Shown here piece by piece: positions 1-7,143 of a stretch of DNA of 11,526 nt. The notes beneath the pieces were generated by a model. The model had not been told where the DNA came from. It made no database searches and saw nothing but the letters and a program-made list of their open reading frames with translations. Position numbers and translations under genes: made by a program. Each line of letters opens with the position of its first letter. The first letter of the stretch is position 1. The DNA is from Pavlovales sp. CCMP2436 (taxonomy: Eukaryota; Haptophyta; Pavlovophyceae; Pavlovales): positions 138,460 to 149,985 of the forward strand of contig MU631659.1 in the NCBI GenBank assembly GCA_026770615.1. The letters run 5' to 3'.

Positions 1-262
1 GCCCATTGCCTGCTGCGTGCCTTAGTCGGCTGCGCTGGCTTGGGCGCCACCGCGCGTGCCGATGAATCTCCGGTAGTGTGCCCGGGCAAGGGCGTATAGT
101 TACATTAAAGCTACAAGTATAACGAAGTGACAGGCCGCTCACGGAAGAATCGGCGGGCAGGAGGTCCGGTAGAGGCGGCGTCGTCAGCAACTGGCAGAGG
201 CGGCGCTTGCGAATGGCGCGGTCGAGCTTGTCGATGTGCGCAGGCTGGGTGGGGGTTGTAGG

Positions 263-414
263 AGGCCCCGGAGGATCGACGCGGATGTGCAGATTGTGGG
301 AGGCCCTGGAGGATCGACGTGGATGTGCGGGTCGTGGGAGGCCCTGGAGGATCGACGTGGATGTGTGGGTCGTGGGAGGCCCTGGAGGATCGACGTGCAC
401 GTGCAGATCGTGGA
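263..414. repeat. 38-bp minisatellite, four tandem copies
   Basis: Four consecutive 38-bp units (263-300, 301-338, 339-376, 377-414) each begin AGGCCC and contain GGAGGATCGACG followed by a GGATGTG-like block and a TCGTGG-like end. A degenerate fifth start (AGGCCTCGGAGG) follows. Because 38 is not a multiple of 3, the array shifts frame at each unit, which argues against coding. Confidence 0.9.
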
Positions 415-430
415 AGGCCTCGGAGGTAGC

Positions 431-756
431 TCGATCAAATATGACTTCTCGGCGAGTTTGGGGCGCCCCGATTTGATCGCGGCGCGGGAATCCCGCTCAA
501 TCAAATTTGACTCTTTTGGAGCTTTTCGGTGCGCGCGCACAAGCCGAGGGGTCTCACGTGGCATATGTAGAATCATTTTGCTGTTTTTTTGATTTCCTAT
601 GCAATGATCTTCTCTCTATAATTATTTTAGTAGTTTATATAAACACACACACCAGGGGAAGCCTGAAGAAATTCGTTTTTGATTAGGCAGGAATCCCGCG
701 CCGCGGTCAAATTGGAGCGCGCCAACATCGTCCAGAAGTCATATTTGATCGCGGCG
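431..756. repeat. Inverted repeat pair with arms of about 84 bp
   Basis: The plus-strand segment at about 431-514 matches the reverse complement of about 671-756 at roughly 80% by eye. Both arms share GATCAAATATGACTTCT near one end and CGCGGCGCGGGA followed by AATCAAA near the other. The spacer is about 157 bp and AT-rich. The arrangement fits a non-autonomous, foldback-type transposon or a MITE-like hairpin in the host flank. No target-site duplication was identified. Confidence 0.65.
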
Positions 757-826
757 GGCTCCAGGAAGCGCACGGTGGGGGTGCCGAGGGGGGTGCCGGT
801 GGAGACCACGGCGAACTCGGAGAACT

Positions 827-853
827 CGGTGGCGGCGGCGGCGGCGGCGGCGG
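827..853. repeat. GGC/GCG trinucleotide microsatellite
   Basis: An almost pure run of GCG units lies in the GC-rich flank. It generates poly-Ala, poly-Gly or Pro-rich spurious translations on both strands. Confidence 0.85.
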
Positions 854-979
854 AGACGACGGCTGCACGGAGGGAGGTGCTGGAGGCCAGGTAGACCCCG
901 CGGGAGCGCCTGAAGACCTCGGGGGAGTCGGGAAAGCGTGCAGCATAGTTTTGACCTTGGTATAGCAAAAAATCCCCTC

Positions 980-1461
980 GGGCTACCAAAATAGCACACC
1001 GCAGGTTTCTGGAGGCGGGCGGGGCGGGGCCGGCGGGCGCGGGCGCGGGGCTTGCGGCCTCGGAGGAGGCTCTGTTGAGCCTGGGGGAGGGGTGGGCGGC
1101 GGGTGGAGGCTCCGCGAGCGGCTGGGCCCCCCGCGAGGGCGGATCGCGAAATTGGCCAAAGAGGAAAGGGGGTAGGAACCCTTTGAAGGAAGCGTGTCTT
1201 TTGAAGGCGGGGTTGCGCGGGCGGAGAGGCGGCGCGGGGGCGCGGCGAGGGCCGGTGGGGCTTCGGGAGGGCCGGGGGCGTCGGCCGCAGGCGCGGGCGG
1301 GCTCGGGGCGCGCGCTGGAGACGCGGGAGGGGCCTGGCGCAAAAACACATTTTCGGTAGCCCGCGAAAGAATATGTGCGCGGGCTACGCCACAGGCACAT
1401 TTTCGACGCGGGTTACGGGAATAGCATACGTTAGGGTTGGGGCTACGGGGAATAGCACACG
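980..1461. repeat. Dispersed GGCTAC...ATAGCACAC repeats
   Basis: A degenerate unit, GGCTAC followed by a few bases and then ATAGCAYAC, appears at about 980-1000, 1410-1430 and 1440-1461. A related form (GGCTACGCC then GGCACATTTTCG) lies at 1381-1405. CTACGGGG-type runs continue to about 1560. I do not recognise the family. Confidence 0.5.
1356..1387. repeat. Perfect 10-bp inverted repeat (hairpin)
   Basis: GTAGCCCGCG at 1356-1365 is followed after 12 nt by its exact reverse complement CGCGGGCTAC at 1378-1387. No T-run follows and no gene adjoins it, so there is no reason to call it a terminator. Confidence 0.7.
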
Positions 1462-1628
1462 CGGGGATTTTACGGAATGGGTAGACCTGGCCGACCTGAC
1501 AGAGTACGGAAGGGGTACACTGGGAAGACTCGAGCTACGGGGGGTCTACGGGGGGGCTACGGGGGTCGCATTCGATAGAGCAGGCCGCTTAGATCGAAGG
1601 TGAGCCCCACAGCAGGTCGAGAATCATA

Positions 1629-1795
1629 CAGGGGATCGCGGGCAATAAGAAACCGTCGTGTTAAGAAACTGAGCCTCGTTTTTTTAGCCCTTCAATCGTA
1701 ATTTTAACCAAAATTTAAGCATTGTTTGTATGTAATTTGCTAAGAAACTCAGCCTCAGCCTCAAACCCGCCGTTCTTATTGCCCGCGATCCCCTG
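1629..1795 (+). mobile_element. 167-bp MITE, copy 1, with TA target-site duplication
   Basis: The element is flanked by TA on both sides (1627-1628 and 1796-1797). It has near-perfect terminal inverted repeats starting CAGGGGATCGCGGGCAATAA. Inside, TTAAGAAACTGAGCC (left) and CTAAGAAACTCAGCC (right) form a direct subterminal repeat. There is no coding capacity. A second copy of exactly the same length, inverted and about 94% identical by eye, lies at 8465-8631. TA duplication plus short inverted termini suggest mobilisation by an IS630/Tc1/mariner-type transposase; that assignment is inference. In this copy the flank continues the palindrome (ATCAT/ATGAT). Confidence 0.9.
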
Positions 1796-1844
1796 TATGA
1801 TGGCGACGAGTATCTCGCTAGACATGGTGGGCGAAGGCGGGGGT

Positions 1845-1944
1845 TGGTGGTCTTGAGTGGTCTTGGGTGGTCTCGAAAAAGTCTTCCGTGGTCTTGATTG
1901 TTCTTTGAAGATTTTGGAGATTTTGAAGATTTTGAAAGATTTTG
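1845..1944. repeat. Two short tandem arrays between MITE and capsid gene
   Basis: About 1845-1894 holds four degenerate copies of GTGGTCTTG. About 1910-1944 holds four copies of a GATTTTGAA-like unit. This low-complexity DNA lies just beyond the capsid gene stop and may mark the left edge of the viral block. Confidence 0.6.
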
Positions 1945-1964
1945 GGTAACATTTGAGCAATTGT

Positions 1965-3178
1965 CTACGATTCGTATGTGAGCAGGCCGTTCTGAGCAAT
2001 CAGGATCTTCTCGTGCTGGACGTAAACGTCAACAAACAGGGCAGGGTTATCTGGGGCGACCTTAAACTCGAACAAGACGTGCATGAGCTGGATTGAGATT
2101 GAATCGTTCTGCGGGAAAGCCTGCATCGATAGACCGATTGCGTACCCATCGGTGAGGTACTGAGCCGCCGACACGCACGAGCGCGCCGCCGCATCCAATA
2201 TGCCTCCGCCGAACGTGCGCGCCAATTCGAATCGAGCCTCCGCCGCAGAATTGGTGCAGTCGATAGGGCTCTGCGGCACGACCATGCTCCCGAGCCGAAA
2301 CCTATAATCGATCATTCCGGCCTTTGTGCGCTGCGTAATCAGCTCGCGATTGTGTGGGGTGGTAACCGACAACTCGCGAAGAATTATGAAAATATTGCAG
2401 GCAGAAGAGACCCGGATCGGAATTTGCATACTGATGAAACCGGAATTAGCGCTCACGGTCGAACGGAAATGTGAGTAATCGAAAGTAGGCATCGTCACCA
2501 CGCCGCCGAGCATATCCATCATAGCGCGCTCGACTCCACCATCGATGCGGACTTCGGACAGGTGCAGCTTGATATTGCCAATGGTACATCTGGACGTAGA
2601 AGCCGCGGCGTTATCGTACGTTCCCCAGTCGACCTGGCTCGCCCACCTCACTTCTAACCTTATACTGTCCTGGAGCTGACTGAGCGCAATCGCTTTCATT
2701 CCGAGGGTCCCAATCGGACACATTAGAGGCAGAGCAACCGTAAGCGAGCTGTTAGTCGAGATTGTAGCTCCAGCGCGACTGTAATAAGCATCCGTGATCT
2801 GGTCGGCAGACGCGACTCCAGCTGGCGAAAAGTCGGCGATACCCCGAACCGTGATTTAAAATATTTTAAATAAGCACAGTTCAGAGTCATGGGAGTCGCG
2901 TTGTGGTTAAAAATATTAAAGCTAAGCACAGTTTGCGAGCCGTCCAAATGAAGACCGGGTGTACCGCAAGGGATCTGGAATTCACTTTCTTGTCCACCGG
3001 AAACAGCGGCACCTCCGCCCGTAGAAGTCAGATAATGCCGTATCATCTCGGCTGGCGGGGCAATGGCGCGCGGCTCGTAGCGAAACTGGTCGGGTAATGA
3101 TTCCGAATTGAGATTCGTTGTATAAGGGCTATAGATTTTTATTTGGATCTGTTTTTTGGTACACTCGATCTCAGCCAC
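1965..3178 (-). pseudogene. Major capsid protein, hexon-like (double jelly roll), broken
   Basis: I infer the major capsid protein of a polinton/polinton-like virus, forming the hexamers of the icosahedral shell. Two reading frames cover about 404 codons. The N-terminal part runs 3178 to about 2860 and contains LHLDGSQT. The C-terminal part is open from 2855 to the TAG at 1965. It holds a 'VALPLMCPIGTLGMKAIAL...SIRLEVRW' stretch, then TIGNIKLHLSEVRID, and it ends in a beta-rich ALFVDVYVQHEKIL. This order (LDGS, then a leucine-rich 'gIIGtl..lPL' strand, then 'SnvrL.l..v.id', then a 'lfVdvyv' end) is what I expect of double jelly-roll capsid proteins of this lineage; no search was run. A frameshift lies in the AT-rich stretch 2853-2872. 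The first codon is GTG; an ATG may have been lost. The gene overlaps the pVI-like gene upstream by 8 nt. Identification is strong by context, moderate by sequence alone. Confidence 0.75.
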
Positions 3179-3524
3179 TCCCCGAATTGGCTACGCGCTC
3201 AAACTGGCTAGTTAGTCCCCGAAGCTCTTTAGACTGCCCCACGCCAGCTGCGAAATTGCCCGCACGCCCCGCGAACCGAGCGGCCATATCGAGAGCGTTT
3301 GTAGCATCGCGCCCCAATCCAATGAGTTCGCCAGTCCCTGGGATTCGACCGAGCTCACTGTTCTCTATCGCGGTTAGGCCTGACCGAGCCGTCTTAGCAA
3401 TTCTCGAGGCTACCTCGGCAGCGGTGTTCAAGAACGTGCCTCCCTGCCTGCCGAATTTTTGTATTGCAGGAATCGCGCGCGAGCCGAATCGAGCAACTCG
3501 ACCTAGAAATCGCCCGAAATGCAT
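3171..3524 (-). CDS. Small basic Gly/Ala-rich virion protein, pVI-like position
   Basis: This intact 117-residue ORF starts at ATG 3524 in a good context (CAAAAATG), 24 nt after an AT-rich promoter-like motif, and ends at TGA 3171-3173 inside the start region of the capsid gene. The N-terminus (MHFGRFLGRVARFGSRAIP) is basic and amphipathic. The rest is rich in Ala, Gly, Ser and Arg and reads as predicted helix (for example AAEVASRIAKTARSG and ALDMAARFAGRAG). It sits between penton and hexon genes. Many polinton-like viruses and adenoviruses encode a small internal capsid protein with an amphipathic, membrane-active N-terminus. I infer an analogous role; homology is not shown. It is one of the few genes here with no visible lesion. 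Confidence 0.7.
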   Translation of the reverse strand: MHFGRFLGRVARFGSRAIPAIQKFGRQGGTFLNTAAEVASRIAKTARSGLTAIENSELGRIPGTGELIGLGRDATNALDMAARFAGRAGNFAAGVGQSKELRGLTSQFERVANSGSG

Positions 3525-3548
3525 TTTTGCGACTGTGAATGTAACTCA

Positions 3549-3560
3549 AATATTTATTTT
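3549..3560 (-). promoter_or_regulatory. AT-rich motif before pVI-like gene
   Basis: On the minus strand this reads AAAATAAATATT, ending 24 nt before ATG 3524. The identical 12-mer lies 19 nt before ATG 5847. It contains AATAAA, so it could instead be the polyadenylation signal of the penton gene, whose stop is 17 nt upstream. Confidence 0.45.
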
Positions 3561-3576
3561 GAGGCGGTAAAGACGC

Positions 3577-4363
3577 TTACGCAAGCATGATGTCGAGCAC
3601 GATAGAGAACCCCAATCCTTGAGTGTCATAGGGAAGCTGGTTCTCGTCAAGGATCTGGATTATAATAGTAGACAGATTACGGCGTCGAGCATTCATGTAC
3701 GGGGCCGAGTCAGTCTTGAAAGTTAGGATATTACCATAGGGGACGTTCTGTGGGATGCACGCAAGCAGGTTAGTCGTGGACTCCCCTGTGGTTTAAAGGC
3801 TGTCCTGCACGTCCAATTCGAACTATTCGCAGGCAACTAGAATCGAACGGGCTCCCGAAAGGTCGAGCATACGATTTGCAGACGTCGGAGTCCCCGGTGG
3901 AATGACAAGGTCGTTGAAGCGATTGATGCCAATCAACTGCATTGTTGACGGCAGCCACGATCGAGATAGAGCTCGCCTGATTGTGAGTAAATGTGAGCTT
4001 GTTTGTGGAACTCAGGTAGGTCACCGAGAGCCCGGCCGCTCCGAAGCCGGCGGTGGAATTGATAGCCGTCGCCAGGCTCTCGCCGCTGATATAGTTTCCA
4101 ACGGGAACCGTGACGATCGTTGTCTGGTCGTCAGGCCGCAGTAGCGTACTCGTGTTCTTTTTGGAGTTCACGCTTGGCTAGACGATTGGAATGCTCGCCG
4201 ACTCCAGCCGGACGTACATGTTTTCCCTGCTCGCAAGCGAGATGCCCGGTGACAGATCAAACTGTACCGAGTCCGTACGGTCCACGTCTATCACGTAGCG
4301 GTCGGCCTGGTCCGAGCAGAGAAAGAGCCGGTGTTGCACCATGAGATTGAGACAGATATACAT
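3577..4363 (-). pseudogene. Minor capsid protein, penton-like, broken
   Basis: I infer the vertex (penton) capsid protein. The start is ATG 4363, 8 nt after an AAAAATAAATC motif; the frame is also open a little further upstream without a better start. Visible in order: DVDRTDSVQFDLSPG; an in-frame TAG (4178-4180); VPVGNYISGESLATAINS, then SVTYLSSTNKLTFTH (the 'nYsgddLataln...vtYs..tnkltf' strand pair I associate with these pentons); a frameshift near 3940-3945; 'LIGINRFNDLVIPPGTPTSA' and 'LDLSGARSILVACE'; TAG at 3823-3825; TAA at 3793-3795; TNLLACIPQNVPYG; and a C-terminal 'LSTIIIQILDENQLPYDTQG' ending at TAA 3577-3579. Length is about 262 codons. It is the first gene of the minus-strand capsid cluster. 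Family membership is inferred by eye; the order 'LSGarSi.v... TNLLa.IPq... l..i.iqilDe.g' is convincing to me. Confidence 0.75.
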
Positions 4364-4447
4364 TGGCTCTAGATTTATTTTTGCCCCTGGTGACAATGTT
4401 GAAAAAAAATCTGAGACCCATATATCAAAAAAGCCTCTTATCGTATC
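4364..4447. promoter_or_regulatory. Divergent promoter region
   Basis: This 84-bp gap separates the minus-strand capsid cluster from the plus-strand gene at 4448. On the minus strand AAAAATAAATC (4372-4382) lies 8 nt before the penton ATG. On the plus side there is an A8 run (4402-4409) and CATATATC (4420-4427), about 20 nt before ATG 4448. I infer back-to-back promoters; no transcription data support this. Confidence 0.4.
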
Positions 4448-4978
4448 ATGGAGAAAGCATCGTCATCATCGCTTGCGTGCAAGAATGTAACCGAGGAGGC
4501 GGCAACGGTAACAGTCGCGCCTATGTGGGTCCCCTCGAGTCTCTCGCCGGTCCAGGAGCCAACGCCAGCTGTTTATGTTCCGGTTCCGGTTCCGGTTCCT
4601 GTTCCTATTCCTGTTCCTGTTCCCGAGCCAAAAGCAAAGCGCCCTGTATCGGAGAAGGAGCGCATGAACTACCTGGCGGCGAACAAGCGGCGCGTGCAAA
4701 TCTTGGCCGAGGCAAAGGAGGTCCGCGTGGCAGCTGCCCTCAAGGCCAAACGCATAAAGGAGTCGATTGCAGAGTACGAGCTCGCAGTCAGGCTCGCCCA
4801 CAAGTACGGGTTTGCTGCCATACCGCCGCCACAGGCATCGGAGGCCCCGGTCGAGTCCAAGGAGGCCTATGCGCCAACACCACCAACACCGTCCGCACCG
4901 TCCGCACCACCCGTACAGCCAGCACCGCCCGTTTTGAGGTATCAGGTGCCAGTTCGACCTTCTATTCGCTATGTCTAA
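4448..4978 (+). CDS. Unrecognised proline-rich/helical protein, intact
   Basis: This uninterrupted 176-residue ORF runs from ATG to TAA 4976-4978. I do not recognise the family. Residues 1-35 are Ser/Thr/Val-rich. Residues 42-61 are an alternating Val-Pro tract encoded by a hexanucleotide repeat (4577-4624). Residues 65-121 are a charged, Lys/Arg/Glu/Ala-rich segment predicted helical or coiled coil (SEKERMNYLAANKRRV, KAKRIKESIAEYELAVRLAHK). Residues 125-176 are Pro/Ala-rich with PTPPTPSAPSAPP and an Arg-containing tail. It lies between the penton and ATPase genes, so a virion or scaffold role is possible but unproven. The stop overlaps an AT-rich motif preceding the next gene. Another frame of the same repeat gives an Asn-Arg tract on the minus strand, which I regard as a shadow. 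Confidence 0.8.
   Translation: MEKASSSSLACKNVTEEAATVTVAPMWVPSSLSPVQEPTPAVYVPVPVPVPVPIPVPVPEPKAKRPVSEKERMNYLAANKRRVQILAEAKEVRVAAALKAKRIKESIAEYELAVRLAHKYGFAAIPPPQASEAPVESKEAYAPTPPTPSAPSAPPVQPAPPVLRYQVPVRPSIRYV
4577..4624 (+). repeat. GTTCCN hexanucleotide repeat
   Basis: Eight consecutive 6-bp units of the form GTTCCG/GTTCCT (one ATTCCT) encode the Val/Ile-Pro tract of the surrounding gene. The unit length keeps the frame, so copy number can vary without breaking the protein. Confidence 0.9.
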
Positions 4979-4988
4979 AAATAATAAC
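4977..4988 (+). promoter_or_regulatory. AT-rich motif before ATPase
   Basis: AAAAATAATAAC ends 20 nt before ATG 5009 and overlaps the upstream stop codon. It is a variant of the motif before 3524 and 5847. Confidence 0.35.
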
Positions 4989-5008
4989 AGTCAATCATAA
5001 TACTTAGC

Positions 5009-5822
5009 ATGTCGACTGAGACGACGACTGTGAAAACGACCGAGTCTACGAGTGAGAAGACGATAGAGGAGGTGGCCGACCATGCCTCAACAGACCGGGT
5101 GCTCGAAGAAGCGAACGAGATTCGGCTGACTATCCCTCGATTCAGTGTGGACTCCCCCTGGGAAAGACACCAAAACCGCTACCCGACCAGCACATGTTTG
5201 GATGCTTTATTGGACCTCCTAGATCGGGTAAAACAAGCCTGAGCACTGCTCTCCTTACGCAGACATCTCCTAGCGTGTACGCTGGCGTGTTTGATGCCGT
5301 CCATCTCTTCGTGCCGCTCACGAGCTTTGCCAGCATGGCAGACTCTCCTTTCGCGGGACACGACAAGGTCTATCACGATTTGTCAAAGGAACCACTCGAG
5401 CGGCTCATTACCAAGCTCGAAGCGGCTTCTAAGAAAAAGCAAAACAGCCTGATAATCATCGACGATTTTATTGCTTCGCTGAAGGACAATGCACTCAGGC
5501 AGTCGCTCGAGAAGTTGATTTGCAACAGGCGGCACTTGCGAGTGAGCGTATGGGTCATAACACAAACTCCGATATGAGCTTTCTGATGCGTCCGTTGACC
5601 ATCAGAAAGCTCATATCGGCCCTATTTTTGTTTCGAGGAAGCAATCTACAGGAGCTCGAGTCGGTCAGGGACGAACTGGTTCCTAGGGACAAGCATGAGT
5701 TTCAGGCGCTCTACAATCACGTGTTCAAACCCGGCGGTGACAGCCACTAGTTCATGTATCTAGACGTTGCCAATGCTTTGATCTACAACCGATTTGCAAA
5801 GCTCACATATCGAGCAAAATAA
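5009..5822 (+). pseudogene. Packaging ATPase (FtsK/HerA, A32-like), broken
   Basis: This is a genome-packaging ATPase that would pump viral DNA into the preformed capsid. ATG 5009 opens a 48-residue Thr/Glu-rich N-terminus. A 1-nt slip at the C5 run (5154-5158) shifts the frame. The next frame holds a Walker A GPPRSGKTS, and then Walker B as hydrophobic LIIIDDF with two Asp. It continues through RRHLRVSVWVITQT, where Gln of ITQT sits at the sensor-like position usual in this family. A 23-bp insertion (5572-5594) shifts the frame again. The third frame continues with PLTIRKLISALFLFRG, an in-frame TAG at 5748-5750, then FMYLDVANALIYNRF and TAA 5820-5822. Corrected length is about 263 residues, usual for A32-like ATPases. 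Identity is well supported by the Walker motifs, length and synteny with capsid genes. Confidence 0.88.
5569..5619. repeat. Perfect 20-bp inverted repeat inside the ATPase gene
   Basis: 5569-5588 and 5600-5619 are exact reverse complements separated by 11 nt. TCCG occurs at both 5568-5571 and 5591-5594, so the structure is explained by a 23-bp insertion (5572-5594) copied from the opposite strand just downstream. Removing 23 bp would return the reading frame to that of the following codons, which carry the conserved part of the ATPase. Confidence 0.93.
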
Positions 5823-5827
5823 ATATT
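5816..5827 (+). promoter_or_regulatory. AT-rich motif before the 5847 ORF
   Basis: AAAATAAATATT overlaps the ATPase stop TAA and ends 19 nt before ATG 5847. It is identical to the 12-mer at 3549-3560 on the minus strand. It contains AATAAA, so a role as the ATPase polyadenylation signal is the alternative. Confidence 0.45.
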
Positions 5828-5846
5828 GTGCACTGGTACAGCAAAA

Positions 5847-6298
5847 ATGACAGCAGTCGACTCGCTAAACCAAGATCGTCTCATGGATTTCCTCGACACG
5901 GACCCGCGAAATCGAGTCACCAACTGCTACTCAACGGTCAACCCTACGACGGAGCGATGCACCCGAATTTCGGTAGAGGCAAGAACGGACGAGCGGTGTA
6001 CATGACAGCGGCGCACCACCATGCGCTTAGCGAGCTCCTCGTCTACACCAGGCGCCCGGTCATTATCGAGCGCGCACCCCGAGTCGACCTGCCTCGCAAG
6101 GAGCGCACGCCCGAATCTGTAAGCACGGCATACCAACCTACGCTTTTCACAGACACCCTGCCTGACTCGGAAGGCACACCGCTACTAAACCGCACGATAA
6201 TCCCGCAGCGCCTACGCCCATTCAAGATATGCGATTGCCGTTTCAGCACGTGGTGCAATGGCTGGCGGGCCCGGGACGACGCGCTACGATCGAATTAA
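5847..6298 (+). pseudogene. Unrecognised viral ORF, frameshifted
   Basis: The start is chosen at ATG 5847 (context CAAAAATG, AT-rich motif 19 nt upstream). The first frame codes about 52 residues (begins MTAVDSLNQDRLMDFLDTDP) and stops at TGA 6003-6005. Near 5990 a coding-like continuation switches to another frame with VYMTAAHHHALSELLVYTRR and a basic stretch. A further switch near 6200 leads to APTPIQDMRLPFQHVVQWLA, which passes into the frame of the next ORF near 6270. No protease, polymerase or integrase motif is visible. The simplest reading is the N-terminal part of one gene continuing to 7109, with several frameshifts. It could also be a separate short gene. Function unknown. Confidence 0.45.
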
Positions 6299-7109
6299 CC
6301 CGCCGATGGACCAGGTCCCGATACCCTTGTCGGGCCCCCAGGTGCCGCCAGCATACCTCCCCCAGCCCCCGCTCGTACCCACGCAAGCGCCTCCTGTGCC
6401 TGCTCCTGTGGCTGCACCTCCATCGCTCGCACTCGTTCCAAGGATGACTCGCCAAGGCACATCCTCCCAGTTCCGGTCGGCTCCTACGATTGGCCTCGGT
6501 CCTTTACAAAGCACGCCAGCCCTGTATGGAGGCCCGATGCGGCCGCCGGCAGGCCAGCTCTTCTCAGGTCCAGATCTTCCCCCTGGCTTCGTCCGATCGC
6601 CCCAAACGCCACAGGCGCCACAGCCGTCTCAGACGTCCCAGACGCCACGCATCACCATGGCGCCACCCTCGTCTACCCAGCCTCTAATAACCTATACCCC
6701 GCCCACGCCACTACCAGCGCCGGGTTCGCCAAATTTTTAGTCCTCATCGTCTATCGTGGCCGAGCCGGTCGTTCAGGCGGTTACAACGCGTCGCGAGGTC
6801 GGGTTTGATTCTCCGTCGCGCAAGACGGGAGGCGTCAATATCACGCCCATTATGAAGCGACAGGGGGAGGTCGAGCGGCTCGGCCTTGGTTTCACCTCGG
6901 CCCAGTTCCAGATGATGTGGGAAATGTCGGACCTGCGGAGGCTGCCGGCTAAAAACGATGCCGATCGAGAGGACTTCTCAGAGGACTTCATAACATACGC
7001 ACCCCTGCTGGGGCCTATCAGAGTTAGCTTTGGCGACGACCTGCAGTCTTCCCAAGCTCGGGCAGTCGTAAGTCTGGTCTTTGGTATGCATGAAGCCGAG
7101 GTGCGTTGA
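6258..7109 (+). pseudogene. Unrecognised proline-rich protein with C-terminal domain, one in-frame stop
   Basis: A single frame runs from about 6258 to TGA 7107-7109, interrupted only by TAG 6738-6740. The first 160 residues are a low-complexity Pro/Gln/Ala/Thr segment with PVPAPVAAPP and PQTPQAPQPSQTSQT. After the stop come SSSSIVAEPVVQAVTTRREV, a helical-looking FTSAQFQMMWEMSDLRRL, an acidic loop DADREDFSEDF and a C-terminal SSQARAVVSLVFGMHEAEV. I do not recognise the family. A disordered Pro-rich linker followed by a compact domain fits a virion, penton-attachment or scaffold protein, but this is a guess. There is no ATG right after the TAG, so it is more likely a lesion than a gene boundary. 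Confidence 0.5.
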
Positions 7110-7120
7110 GGTCGAAATTG

Positions 7121-7143
7121 AAAAAAAAAAAAAAAAAAAAAAA
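7121..7143 (+). repeat. Poly(A)23 directly abutting a start codon
   Basis: Twenty-three consecutive A residues end in the A of ATG 7143. This fills most of the 33-bp gap between the two genes. Such a run is prone to slippage and assembly error. Confidence 0.9.

Larger units (their letters stand above)
1..1620. other. GC-rich flanking DNA, no supportable gene
   Basis: This stretch has long open frames on both strands, but they are what very GC-rich DNA gives by chance: their translations are Pro/Arg/Ala/Gly-rich, several frames are open at once over 700-1350, and no domain is visible. What it does hold is repeats, listed separately. Composition and texture differ from the block starting near 1965, so I infer that this is host sequence flanking the viral element. 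A host exon cannot be excluded. Confidence 0.55.

Noticed and set aside
627..1400. Long minus-strand open frame of 257 codons, and overlapping frames, in the GC-rich flank
   Set aside because: Several frames are open together, composition is Pro/Arg/Ala-driven, and repeats and a GCG microsatellite lie inside it. No domain is visible.
1431..1438. TTAGGGTT resembling a telomere repeat
   Set aside because: A single occurrence, not tandem.
1796..1827. Short minus-strand ORF beginning MSSEILVAI, interrupted by MITE copy 1
   Set aside because: Discounting the MITE leads to a stop within a few codons, so there is no support for a gene.
4466..4801. Minus-strand frame with an Asn-Arg repeat
   Set aside because: It is the reverse reading of the GTTCCN repeat inside the better supported plus-strand gene.
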